Shown here: one piece after another, positions 34,356 through 42,545 of the stretch
How positions within the stretch are numbered: position 1 is the stretch's first letter
Layout of the letters: each line of letters starts with the position of its first letter
Source: JAGVPT01 sp964384415
Lineage (GTDB): Bacteria; Bacteroidota; Ignavibacteria; UBA10030; UBA8401
Reading direction: 5' to 3'
Assembly: GCA_964384415.1 (NCBI GenBank)
Contig: CAYLMV010000003.1
Location: forward strand, 1 to 64,000
Length of the DNA stretch: 64,000 nucleotides
Position numbers and translations under genes: made by a program
The notes under the pieces: model-generated
Databases searched by the model: none
Told to the model about the DNA's origin: nothing
Seen by the model: only the letters and a program-made list of their open reading frames with translations

Positions 34356-35431
34356 GAGGCCCATCCGATGATGGTGAGAAGAATAATGTAGAAGACGACA
34401 AACATTCCGATGTACGTTATGAAGCGGTTCTTCTCGCCCCGCGCGCTCTTCCTGTCCCAGAACGGAACGAGCATCCAGAGGAAGCCTGCAAGTCCGAAGA
34501 GCAGGATTCCGAACACTTCGCCGTCGATGAACCCCAATTTAGCGGGGATCATTTTGAGGGATTGAAACATAAAGAGGAAGTACCACTCCGGTCGTATGCC
34601 GGCAGGAGCCGCTGCAAACGCATCAGCTTTCTTCCCCAATTCCCAGGGGAAAAATACTGCAAGGATGGCGAGAAGATTCAGAACGATGAGCCACAGAAGC
34701 AGATCACGGAGTACGAAATTCGGAAAGAAGGGCATCGTCTTCGGCGGTACGCCAGTCTGGGTTTCGGACGATTGCGGTTCGCTCATCCCCTGTCGTTGGA
34801 TGAGCAACAAATGGATTCCGAGAAGGACGGTGAAAATCCCCGGAAAGACTGCTACGTGAAATCCGAAGAACCGCGAGAGGGTTGCGCCGGTAACTTCTTC
34901 GCCGCCGCGAAGGAACATCATGATCGGTTTTCCGACCACAGGAACAACTCCGGCGATGTCGGTGCCGACCTTCGTCGCAAAATATGCCAGCTCGTTCCAC
35001 GGCAAAAGATAGCCGCTGAACCCAAATCCGAGCATCAGGAAAAACATCAGCATCCCGGTAAGCCAAGTGAGCTCGCGCGGTTTCCGGTACGACTTCTCGA
35101 AAAAAACGCTGAACATGTGAATCATCGCCGTCAGGATAAAGAGGTTGGCCGTCCAGCTGTGGATGGACCGGATCAGCCATCCAAACTGCACTTTCGACAT
35201 GATGAACTGGATGCTTTCAAACGCAAACTCCTCGCTTCCTTTGTAATACATCAGCAGCATTATTCCCGTAACAACCTGGATGATGAAAAGGAAGAGCGAA
35301 ACGCCGCCAAAATAATACCAAATAGAGTGGCGGTGTACCGGCACGTATTTCTTTCCCATAAACTTAACGAGGTCGTCCAGCATGACCCGTTCATTGATCC
35401 AATCGTAGAGAGCCGTTAATCTTTTCTTCAT
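34352..35431 (-). CDS. Cytochrome b of a Rieske-type quinol:cytochrome c oxidoreductase (fused b6 plus subunit IV)
   Basis: 359 residues. The haem b ligands lie in helix B (SIHSWTANLFILTAMIHMF, H-x13-H) and helix D (FHVAVFPGIFTVLLGIH, H-x14-H); the 14-residue spacing in helix D is the b6 pattern. The quinol-oxidation PEWY motif is present (IRPEWYFLFMFQ). The N-terminal four-helix part and the C-terminal subunit-IV-like part are in one chain, but the total is shorter than mitochondrial-type cytochrome b. The start overlaps the Rieske stop codon (ATGA). Location: inner membrane. Confidence 0.93.
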   Translation of the reverse strand: MKKRLTALYDWINERVMLDDLVKFMGKKYVPVHRHSIWYYFGGVSLFLFIIQVVTGIMLLMYYKGSEEFAFESIQFIMSKVQFGWLIRSIHSWTANLFILTAMIHMFSVFFEKSYRKPRELTWLTGMLMFFLMLGFGFSGYLLPWNELAYFATKVGTDIAGVVPVVGKPIMMFLRGGEEVTGATLSRFFGFHVAVFPGIFTVLLGIHLLLIQRQGMSEPQSSETQTGVPPKTMPFFPNFVLRDLLLWLIVLNLLAILAVFFPWELGKKADAFAAAPAGIRPEWYFLFMFQSLKMIPAKLGFIDGEVFGILLFGLAGFLWMLVPFWDRKSARGEKNRFITYIGMFVVFYIILLTIIGWAS

Positions 35432-35883
35432 GATTTTTTCGATATAAAGACATCTCCCCCTTGAACGTTGACTTTGTACTCTTCAAGCGGCCGGGGAGGC
35501 GGACCGGAAACGTTCCTGCCGTTGAAATCGTACTTCCCGTTGTGACAGGCGCACCAGATCAGCCCGTAGTCTTTGCGGTATTGTACCGTACAATCGAGGT
35601 GTGTGCATGTTGCCGAGAATGCTCTCAGCTCATCCTTCGCGGTGCGCAGAAGAATCACCGGTTTCGTTCCAAACTTGATGATCGTTCCGCTGTCCTTGGG
35701 GATGTCGGTCAGCTTGCCGGCCTTCACGCTGGAAACTTCGGCTTCTGCCTGGGTCGGCGGCTTCAGGTATGCGAGAACGGGATAAAGGATGGCGCCAATC
35801 CAGGCCAGGAGACTTCCGCCGAGGACGAACTTCAGGAAATCTCTCTTATTCTGTTTCAGGTCAACAGGAGGATGTTCGGTCAT
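35428..35883 (-). CDS. Rieske [2Fe-2S] protein
   Basis: 151 residues with one N-terminal membrane helix (FLKFVLGGSLLAWIGAILYP). The cluster motifs are CTHLDC and CACHNG, followed by GPPPRPLEEY, the proline loop. It moves one electron from quinol at the cytochrome b outer site to a c-type cytochrome. It overlaps the cytochrome b gene by four bases and sits downstream of the NapC/NirT-type gene, all in one operon. Confidence 0.95.
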   Translation of the reverse strand: MTEHPPVDLKQNKRDFLKFVLGGSLLAWIGAILYPVLAYLKPPTQAEAEVSSVKAGKLTDIPKDSGTIIKFGTKPVILLRTAKDELRAFSATCTHLDCTVQYRKDYGLIWCACHNGKYDFNGRNVSGPPPRPLEEYKVNVQGGDVFISKKS

Positions 35884-35919
35884 GTCCCAGCCGCAATAAT
35901 GATGGGAGTTCGTGAAGGA

Positions 35920-37404
35920 TCAGGAACCGCTGTGGCAATCGCTGCAATTCATCTGCTTCCACGCATCGCCGACGTCGACAGGGTGCTTGTACTCGATGCC
36001 GGTGAGAGATATTCTAAGGCTGTCTTTCTCGAGCTTCTGAGCAAGAATCACGTGGCAGGTATTGCAGTCTCTCGACAGGACTTTCCCGTCGTCGCCGACA
36101 TGCTTGCCGTCGTGACAGCGAAAACATCCCGCAGAATACAAGTGACCGATGTTGTTCGGATAATGTTTCCACGAAACATTCATCTCGGGGAAGAAATTCT
36201 CGCCGTAGATTCGTTTCACGTGTTCGATGGCTGTATCAATGCCGGCCGCCATCGTGCGGGAAATCTCGGGATAGCGCTGCGCGTAGAAATCGCGGATGGT
36301 GAAGCCGATGCTGTCCATCGCCCCCGCTTCTGTACCGTACGGCCTCGTCAGCGCGTCGACGGCCGTCGCCTTGATGGAAGGAAGTGCGGGATCAATCCAA
36401 CCCAGCGTCATTGCCTGGTTCACCGATTCGTTTGGCGGATGATAGATGTGCGTCGGCCGGTTGTGGCAGTCGATGCAATCCATCCGCCGTTTTTCGCCTG
36501 CGGCGATCTGTGCGTCGGTCGCAGAGCCGTCGTTCATCGTATAGGTCACAACAGTCCCGTCGGGCCGCTTCGACTGGACCCACGGAATCACCTGGCGCTG
36601 CGAATCAATCGCAACGTAGGTGATTTTGTTGCTGATGTTCATGTGCCAATGAATGCCGGAGGTCGGACCCGTCTCGCTGTTTCCTCCGCCGATCTTCATC
36701 AGGAGCGAAATCCACCATTGAGTATTCTTTTCATCGGAAAGGAAATAGTTCTTGACCACCTGTTTTTCCGAATAAAATTGTTTCGGCCAGTGGCATCGTT
36801 CACAGGTCTCCTGAGCCGGACGAAGGTTTCGTACCGGCGTTTCGATGGGACGCGAATACTTATGGAAGATCACCGAATAGACCTGATATGCTCCGGACAA
36901 TTTCGATTTGACGTACCAGTCGGCACCGGAGCCGACGTGACATTCAGCGCAAGAGACTCTCGCATGGGGAGAGTAAAGATAAGCGGTGTATTCGGGCTTC
37001 ATAACGCTGTGACAAACCTCGCCGCAGAACTGAACCGACTCCGTGAATTCATACGCTTGATAGCTTCCAAACGCGGAACACATGAGGAGCACCAGGACAA
37101 GAGATCCGAAAAAGAGGAACATCGACCGCTGATGCGGGTCGTTAAGATCGATGCGGGGAAATCGGTTCGCCGTCGTTTGAACCCGTCTCCGCTCGAGAAT
37201 GACGCCGACAATAGCGATCGCCAATCCCATAAGAAGAAAGCCGGGAAGAATGACGAAAGCTATGATTCCCATGTACGGGCTTTGGCGTCCGGCGAAGGCT
37301 TCCAGGAGAAAGAGGAACAGGATCAGCCCAAAGCTGACGAGCGCAATTCCTGCGCCGGCAAAACTCGTAGGGTTAAAAAAAGATTTTGGAACAAGCCTTT
37401 TCAT
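35920..37404 (-). CDS. Seven-haem NapC/NirT-type membrane cytochrome c
   Basis: 494 residues. Three membrane helices precede the haem part, about residues 14-36 (FAGAGIALVSFGLILFLFLL), 44-69 and 92-114. The first haem motif is expanded, CGEVCH (CX3CH), with the NapC-type MKPEYTAYLYSPHARVSCAECHVG. Six CXXCH motifs follow: CAECH, CERCH, CIDCH, CFRCH, CNTCH and CSDCH. NapC/NirT proteins oxidise menaquinol and pass electrons to periplasmic partners. This one is longer than usual, with extra haems in a C-terminal extension. It precedes the Rieske gene by 36 bases. Confidence 0.88.
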   Translation of the reverse strand: MKRLVPKSFFNPTSFAGAGIALVSFGLILFLFLLEAFAGRQSPYMGIIAFVILPGFLLMGLAIAIVGVILERRRVQTTANRFPRIDLNDPHQRSMFLFFGSLVLVLLMCSAFGSYQAYEFTESVQFCGEVCHSVMKPEYTAYLYSPHARVSCAECHVGSGADWYVKSKLSGAYQVYSVIFHKYSRPIETPVRNLRPAQETCERCHWPKQFYSEKQVVKNYFLSDEKNTQWWISLLMKIGGGNSETGPTSGIHWHMNISNKITYVAIDSQRQVIPWVQSKRPDGTVVTYTMNDGSATDAQIAAGEKRRMDCIDCHNRPTHIYHPPNESVNQAMTLGWIDPALPSIKATAVDALTRPYGTEAGAMDSIGFTIRDFYAQRYPEISRTMAAGIDTAIEHVKRIYGENFFPEMNVSWKHYPNNIGHLYSAGCFRCHDGKHVGDDGKVLSRDCNTCHVILAQKLEKDSLRISLTGIEYKHPVDVGDAWKQMNCSDCHSGS

Positions 37405-37485
37405 CTGTGCTGGATATTACCGTTAATGCAACAGAGATGCAACGGGAATTAAGAAGTGAGAGTTAGGAATTATGAAACAGGGTTG

Positions 37486-37555
37486 TTGTCAGTTGTCAGT
37501 TGTCAGTTGTTAGTTTTTGGTTGTTGGTTGTTCATTGTTGATTGTTCATTGTTGA
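37486..37555. repeat. Ten tandem heptanucleotide units overlapping a stop codon
   Basis: Three perfect TTGTCAG units and one TTGTTAG (37486-37513), then TTTTTGG, TTGTTGG, TTGTTCA, TTGTTGA, TTGTTCA and TTGTTGA up to 37555. The last units encode the final two glutamines and stop codon of the 13-haem fusion gene. The rest of the array fills the gap before the seven-haem gene, so it is transcribed inside the operon. Confidence 0.85.
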
Positions 37556-39720
37556 TCCTTCTGCGTCGACCGGTCCCGATTAATGTCTTCCATCAACTTT
37601 CGCACTTCCTCCGCCTTGATCCGCTGCAATTCCAGCGGGTGTTCGTCGTGCATTTCTTCCTCTGTGATCGTCCCTTTGAAGAAGGCAAGGTTGATCGGAT
37701 ACACATCCGGATTGAAAATCACAAAATAGAAGTGCCATATAATAATAGAGAGCGTCGCGAGCCAGGCTTCATAATAATGGACGGTGCCTGCAACATCCCA
37801 CCAGAGCTTGCCTATAATTCCAAGAAATCTGTTGTCAAACCAGAGAATGAAGCCCGTCGCTCCCATCACGATCGTCCCCCACACCAGCGCCCAGTACTCG
37901 CTCTTCTCCACATAGCTGAACCGGTCGAACTGCGGTCTGACCTTGCTCAATCCGATATTGTACTTCGCAACTGCGATGGCGTCGTGAAGGTCTTTCAATT
38001 TCGGCAGTAAGTCATGGACGAGCTGTTTTCCCCTGGGGACAAACAGCACATAATAGATGTGGTAAAGACCCGCCGCGATCAGGACCAGGCCGGCGGCGCG
38101 ATGAAGGAGGCTTCGAATGCCGAATACCGCGGGGCTGAGCGAGCGGATCGGGCCGACCCACCACGCATCCGGGAACTTCAGCATGAAGCCTGTTATCACG
38201 AGCGTCGTGAAGCTGATGATCAACGTGCCATGTTGCAGCCGTTCGCTCAACGTCATCCGGACATACAGTGAATGGCCGAGTTCTTCTTCATAGAGCGTTC
38301 CCCGGCGTACTCGCAGCTTCCTTTTGGATTTCTTTACGAAGTCCAGGGCATTGTGAATGAACATTCCGCCGATCGTGATGACGATGAGGAGGATATATCC
38401 GGATGTTACATAATAGAGCATATCGTTGTCTTTGGCTGAGACGATGATATGCACCGAGCCCTTCGTGAAATTCTCGTTCGCTCCCGGGTGACATTTTCCG
38501 CATGTCACTGCAAGGTTGGCCTTATTCACCCTCGATTTGGGATTGCTCGACGGCAGGATATCATGGATCCCGTGACAACTCGCGCAGTTGGCGACTTCCA
38601 CGCTTCCGGCTTTCGTCGCAAGACCGTGATAGCTATCGTCAAAACTTTTTCCGCGCTCCGCTGCAAGGCCGAATTTTTCGTTCAGCCGCACCGAGTTGTG
38701 GCACGGCGAACAGACCTGGGCAGATACATGAAGCCTTGAAACGGGCGAGTTCGGGTCCTTGGGCGCGAGAATCTTGTGCTCTCCGTGGCAATCGGTGCAC
38801 ACGGGCGCGTCTTTATTGCCGGCGAAGAACGCAGAGCCGTGAATGCTTCCTCTGTATTCCGTTGCAATCGAAGCATGACATTTCGCGCATGTGTTGGGAA
38901 TATTCAGCCTGTTCACCCGCGATGTCGGGTCTCCCCCCTTCTTCATCTCGTGGCTCCCGTGGCAATCGACGCAATTGGCCGCTCTTCCATTCCCGCCCTT
39001 CAGGGCAACGCCGTGCACGCTTTGTTCATACGACAGGACGAAGCTCGCTGTGGGGGCATCGGCCGGCGTCTGTTTGTTCTTCACATGACAGGTGATGCAT
39101 ACCTGCTCCTGCGCGATCTTCAGCTGCGCGGAATCGGTCCCCGCTTTGACTGCGGTGATATTCTTGGAATGGCAGGCAACGCATGTCGGGGCGTTGAGGT
39201 TTCCGGCGAAAAGAGATTTTCCATGAGCCGACGTCAGGTATTTCTCTTTCTCAGCCGTGTGGCATTGGCCGCAGCTCTGCACAACGTTTGAAGAATTGAA
39301 TTTTGTGCCGGGCGTTTTCGGGGACTGGACGTCGTGTTTTCCGTGACACTCCTTGCACATCTGGCTCTCGTTCCTGCCCGCCTGCAGAAGCAGCGTACTA
39401 TGGAATGGATGCTTCGGTTCTACATTCTTATGGCATGTTTCGCACTGGACGGGAGTGATATGTTCCTTGTGCGGCACATTCCCGGGATCAAAACCCGTGT
39501 GGCAGGCGACGCAGACCAGTTTCTTGTGCGTCGAATGACTCAGAACTTCATCGTTCACGAACAATGAAACAGTCTTTCCGTTGCGCTCGGTAGACAATGT
39601 GCTGTCGGAGTGGCAGGCTAAACACTCTTCTTTCGTCTGCGATCTCAGCAGCGAGGACGAAGCAAGGAGTAGGAGAAAGAGAATCAGAGATTGGAAGAAA
39701 AGAGTTCGGGTCTTAAGCAT
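37546..39720 (-). CDS. 13-haem cytochrome c fused to a b-type membrane cytochrome (CbcL-like)
   Basis: 724 residues with an N-terminal signal (LFFQSLILFLLLLASSSLL). Thirteen CXXCH motifs lie in about residues 33-430. The C-terminal 290 residues form a di-haem cytochrome b561/FdnI-like membrane domain: a helix (YILLIVITIGGMFIHNALDF) and then RLQHGTLIISFTTLVITGF, LLHRAAGLVLIAAGLYHIYY and YYEAWLATLSIIIWHFYFV, with membrane histidines as candidate haem b ligands. Multihaem-plus-cytochrome b fusions such as Geobacter CbcL oxidise menaquinol for low-potential metal reduction; that role is inferred here. It is the first gene of the operon and diverges from the DUF362 gene. Confidence 0.85.
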   Translation of the reverse strand: MLKTRTLFFQSLILFLLLLASSSLLRSQTKEECLACHSDSTLSTERNGKTVSLFVNDEVLSHSTHKKLVCVACHTGFDPGNVPHKEHITPVQCETCHKNVEPKHPFHSTLLLQAGRNESQMCKECHGKHDVQSPKTPGTKFNSSNVVQSCGQCHTAEKEKYLTSAHGKSLFAGNLNAPTCVACHSKNITAVKAGTDSAQLKIAQEQVCITCHVKNKQTPADAPTASFVLSYEQSVHGVALKGGNGRAANCVDCHGSHEMKKGGDPTSRVNRLNIPNTCAKCHASIATEYRGSIHGSAFFAGNKDAPVCTDCHGEHKILAPKDPNSPVSRLHVSAQVCSPCHNSVRLNEKFGLAAERGKSFDDSYHGLATKAGSVEVANCASCHGIHDILPSSNPKSRVNKANLAVTCGKCHPGANENFTKGSVHIIVSAKDNDMLYYVTSGYILLIVITIGGMFIHNALDFVKKSKRKLRVRRGTLYEEELGHSLYVRMTLSERLQHGTLIISFTTLVITGFMLKFPDAWWVGPIRSLSPAVFGIRSLLHRAAGLVLIAAGLYHIYYVLFVPRGKQLVHDLLPKLKDLHDAIAVAKYNIGLSKVRPQFDRFSYVEKSEYWALVWGTIVMGATGFILWFDNRFLGIIGKLWWDVAGTVHYYEAWLATLSIIIWHFYFVIFNPDVYPINLAFFKGTITEEEMHDEHPLELQRIKAEEVRKLMEDINRDRSTQKDQQ

Positions 39721-40018
39721 TCTGGAATGGTGCCTTTGTTACCGCTTGACAAGTGAAAGTGTTGAATATTTCGGCAAGGATTGTGCCAATTTATTCGACA
39801 ACAAAAGGGGGCGCTTTCGCAAAACTGTGCAGTTTCAATTTACTTCTTTTTCAAGAATAATCACAAATTTCTTTCATTTCCCAAAAAATAGGAATATTCG
39901 CCATGATCTGCCACCGAATGGAGAGAATTGCGGGCATTGTGCGATGAAAAGCTGGCAGGAGAATTGTATCAAGACCATGCGTATTTAACCGATTACTTGA
40001 ATTCATTTCGAGGCATTC
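39721..40018. other. Divergent intergenic region between the haem operon and the DUF362 gene
   Basis: About 300 AT-rich bases holding the promoters of both divergent transcripts. I see no open reading frame worth calling. The DUF362 gene has a GAGG box nine bases before its ATG; the haem operon start has AAAGGC. No convincing sigma-70 promoter pair can be fixed by eye. Confidence 0.5.
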
Positions 40019-40945
40019 ATGGATCGCAGATCATTTCTTCTTCGGGCCGGGGGAGTTGCACTTCTTGCCGGCACTCGCACTTCGAAAGCCAGTCTCAAAT
40101 GGGTGGGGGAGAAATTGTCCGAGGACAAAGCGATGGCGGGTTATGACCTTGTTGCAGTAAAGGGAGGCGAGCCCGAGGTCATGTTCCAGAATGGAATTCA
40201 GGCCATGGGGGGGATGAGAGCGTTCGTCAAAAAAGGGCAGAAAGTTGTGATCAAGCCGAACATCGGATGGGATGTGTCCCCCGAACGCGGCGGAAACACA
40301 AATCCGAAACTTGTTGCTGAAATTGTGAAGCAATGCCGCGATGCGGGAGCAAAAGAAATTGTTGTCTTTGATCACACGTGCGATGATTGGCAGCGGACGT
40401 ACAAAAACAGCGGAATATCTTCCGCGGTCTCGGATGCAGGCGGGAAAATGGCTCCGGGCAATACGGAAGGATATTTCCAGGAGGTTACGATAGCGGGGGC
40501 AAAGAACCTGACGAAAGCAAAAGTCCACGAGGTCATTCTCAGCTCCGATGTCTTCATCAACATCCCCGTCCTAAAGAATCACAACTCCGCCACGCTCACG
40601 ATGTCTATGAAGAACCTGATGGGCGTAGTATGGGATCGCCGCGATTGGCATGCCAACGATCTGCACCAATGCATCGCCGACTTCCCCCTTTATCGGAAGC
40701 CGGACCTGAACGTGCTGGACGCTTACTACGTCATGACACGAAACGGGCCTCGCGGCGTTTCGCAAGCCGACGTGATAACGATGAAAACTCAACTCATCTC
40801 CACGGACCTCGTAGCGCTTGATACTGCCGGCGCAAAGCTTTTCGGCCTTGACCCTCAGACGATTCGTTACATCCAGATTGCCGCCGAGCAGAAAATAGGC
40901 CGTGCCGATCTTGATCATCTCAACATCAAACGTATCTCTCTCTGA
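40019..40945 (+). CDS. DUF362 family protein with Tat signal
   Basis: 308 residues. The N-terminus MDRRSFLLRAGGVALLAG is a twin-arginine signal, so the protein is exported folded, usually a sign of a cofactor. DUF362 features: KKGQKVVIKPNIGWDVSP, HTCDDWQRTYKNSG, INIPVLKNHNSATLTMSMKNLMG and the late STDLVALDTAGAKLFGLD. DUF362 proteins have no settled biochemical function but often accompany iron-sulfur proteins. It is followed after 3 bases by a polyferredoxin gene, so the two are coupled. Confidence 0.88.
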   Translation: MDRRSFLLRAGGVALLAGTRTSKASLKWVGEKLSEDKAMAGYDLVAVKGGEPEVMFQNGIQAMGGMRAFVKKGQKVVIKPNIGWDVSPERGGNTNPKLVAEIVKQCRDAGAKEIVVFDHTCDDWQRTYKNSGISSAVSDAGGKMAPGNTEGYFQEVTIAGAKNLTKAKVHEVILSSDVFINIPVLKNHNSATLTMSMKNLMGVVWDRRDWHANDLHQCIADFPLYRKPDLNVLDAYYVMTRNGPRGVSQADVITMKTQLISTDLVALDTAGAKLFGLDPQTIRYIQIAAEQKIGRADLDHLNIKRISL

Positions 40946-40948
40946 CCT

Positions 40949-42475
40949 GTGCGTCATCTCAGAACGATAAGAGTGAGCGTCGCGTCGGTAGTCTTCATAC
41001 TCGCGGCGCTCTTTTTTTTGGATTTCATCGGCGCCATCCCGCCGCGGATCATCTCCGCCCTCCTCGCCTTCCAAATGGGCCCGTCGGTTCTCTCCGTAAT
41101 CGGCGCGCGCAGCATCGCGTTGTTCGGTTTGCTTTTCGTGATAGGGACGACGCTGCTCATGGGGCGTGTGTATTGTTCACACCTTTGTCCGCTGGGTACG
41201 CTTCAGGATATTTTCATTTGGACCGCAAAGAAAAAGTATACGCACCGCCGCTACCCTTTTAGCAAGCCCGCGTACCTCATTCACTACGCACTCACCGCCA
41301 TCATCGTCGGATGCGCAATCGGAGGGAGCATGGTGCTGCTGAATCTGTTTGAACCGTTCAGCAACTTTGGAAGAATTTCTACCGATCTTGCCCGTCCCCT
41401 CGTCATCCTGCTCAATAACGCCATTGCGTCTGTATTGTCGAGGAATCAGGTGTATTTGTTCTACGTAGTTCCGCTCGACGGACTCGCTATTCCCGTCATT
41501 ATTGCGTCGGCAGTCTTTCTCGGGGGCTTGTACTTGCTGAGCTTCAAATACGGACGCTTCTTCTGCAATACGATGTGTCCCGTCGGAGGGATTCTGGGCC
41601 TTTTCTCTCGTGTTTCCTTCCTCCATATCACTATCAATCATAAAGAATGCATCGATTGCGGTCTTTGCGAGAGGGTCTGCCGCGCGCGCTGCATTGACGC
41701 CAAGGACCGGAAGATTGATTTCGCGGCCTGTGTCGGATGCTTCGATTGCATTGCTTCCTGCCCGAATGAAGGCATGACGTACAGCGTGCGCTGGAATAAG
41801 ACTACCCATCCTGAACCACTGAATGCCGGGAGACGAAAAGTCATGCTCGGGGCTGGGGCCGGAATGATGCTTTTATTGAAAGCTCCGCCTCCGATCTCTG
41901 AGATGAGCGTTGGAAATAGAACTCCGGTTGTACCCCCGGGCGCAAAGAGCATCGAGCGATTCACACACCATTGCACGGCATGTCATCTCTGCATAAGCTC
42001 ATGCCCATCGCACGTCCTGCAGCCATCGTTCTTCGAGTTCGGCCTCGCAGGCATCATGCAGCCGAGGATGGACTATTCCGTCAACTATTGCACGTACGAT
42101 TGCACTCTCTGCGGACAAGTGTGCCCCACCGGCGCCATCGCACAGCTCTCGCAGGCCGAAAAGAAACTGGTACAAATCGGAAAAGCGCATTTCACAAAAG
42201 AAGACTGCATCGTCGAAACGAAGAAGACCGACTGCGGAGCTTGCTCGGAGCACTGTCCAACGAAAGCTGTCCACATGATTCCCTATGGGAAGCTCTTCCT
42301 CCCGGAAGTTGACAATGAGTACTGCGTCGGATGCGGCGCGTGCGAGCATGCCTGTCCGACAAAACCGCGGAAAGCCATCTCAGTGCAATCGAATGTGATC
42401 CACGCCGTGGCAAAGAAGAGAGACGACGTTAAACTCCAGATTCCCGCAGAAACCCCGCAAGATTTCCCGTTTTAA
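40949..42475 (+). CDS. Membrane-bound polyferredoxin (NapH/RnfC-like iron-sulfur protein)
   Basis: 508 residues from a GTG at 40949, with no obvious ribosome site but only 3 bases after the previous stop. About five membrane helices fill the first 225 residues and include the NapH-type Cys-Pro motifs CSHLCPLGTLQDI and CNTMCPVGGILG. Soluble [4Fe-4S] sites follow: CIDCGLCERVC, CVGCFDCIASCP, CTACHLCISSCP, CTYDCTLCGQVCP, CGACSEHCP and CVGCGACEHACP. It probably passes electrons between the quinone pool or cytoplasmic donors and an exported partner such as the adjacent DUF362 protein. Confidence 0.9.
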   Translation: MRHLRTIRVSVASVVFILAALFFLDFIGAIPPRIISALLAFQMGPSVLSVIGARSIALFGLLFVIGTTLLMGRVYCSHLCPLGTLQDIFIWTAKKKYTHRRYPFSKPAYLIHYALTAIIVGCAIGGSMVLLNLFEPFSNFGRISTDLARPLVILLNNAIASVLSRNQVYLFYVVPLDGLAIPVIIASAVFLGGLYLLSFKYGRFFCNTMCPVGGILGLFSRVSFLHITINHKECIDCGLCERVCRARCIDAKDRKIDFAACVGCFDCIASCPNEGMTYSVRWNKTTHPEPLNAGRRKVMLGAGAGMMLLLKAPPPISEMSVGNRTPVVPPGAKSIERFTHHCTACHLCISSCPSHVLQPSFFEFGLAGIMQPRMDYSVNYCTYDCTLCGQVCPTGAIAQLSQAEKKLVQIGKAHFTKEDCIVETKKTDCGACSEHCPTKAVHMIPYGKLFLPEVDNEYCVGCGACEHACPTKPRKAISVQSNVIHAVAKKRDDVKLQIPAETPQDFPF

Positions 42476-42484
42476 TCCTCCCCT

Positions 42485-42518
42485 AAAAAAGAAAAATCCC
42501 GCCAGGGTTGACGGGATT
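42485..42518 (-). terminator. Terminator of the degenerate receiver gene
   Basis: AATCCCG (42495-42501) pairs with CGGGATT (42512-42518); on the minus strand the stem is followed by TTTTTCTTTTTT. It lies 28 bases after the stop at 42546. The hairpin may also serve the converging polyferredoxin transcript. Confidence 0.75.
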
Positions 42519-42545
42519 CAATTGCGCAACAACACAATAGATCGC

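Noticed and set aside
35461..37452. Long plus-strand open frame of 663 codons opposite the Rieske and seven-haem genes
   Set aside because: It is antisense to two genes with clear motifs (CTHLDC/CACHNG, seven haem sites). Its product is rich in Arg and Val with no domain, as expected for a shadow frame in GC-rich DNA.
37486..37555. Possible CRISPR array
   Set aside because: Units are 7 bases with no spacers; it is a simple tandem repeat.
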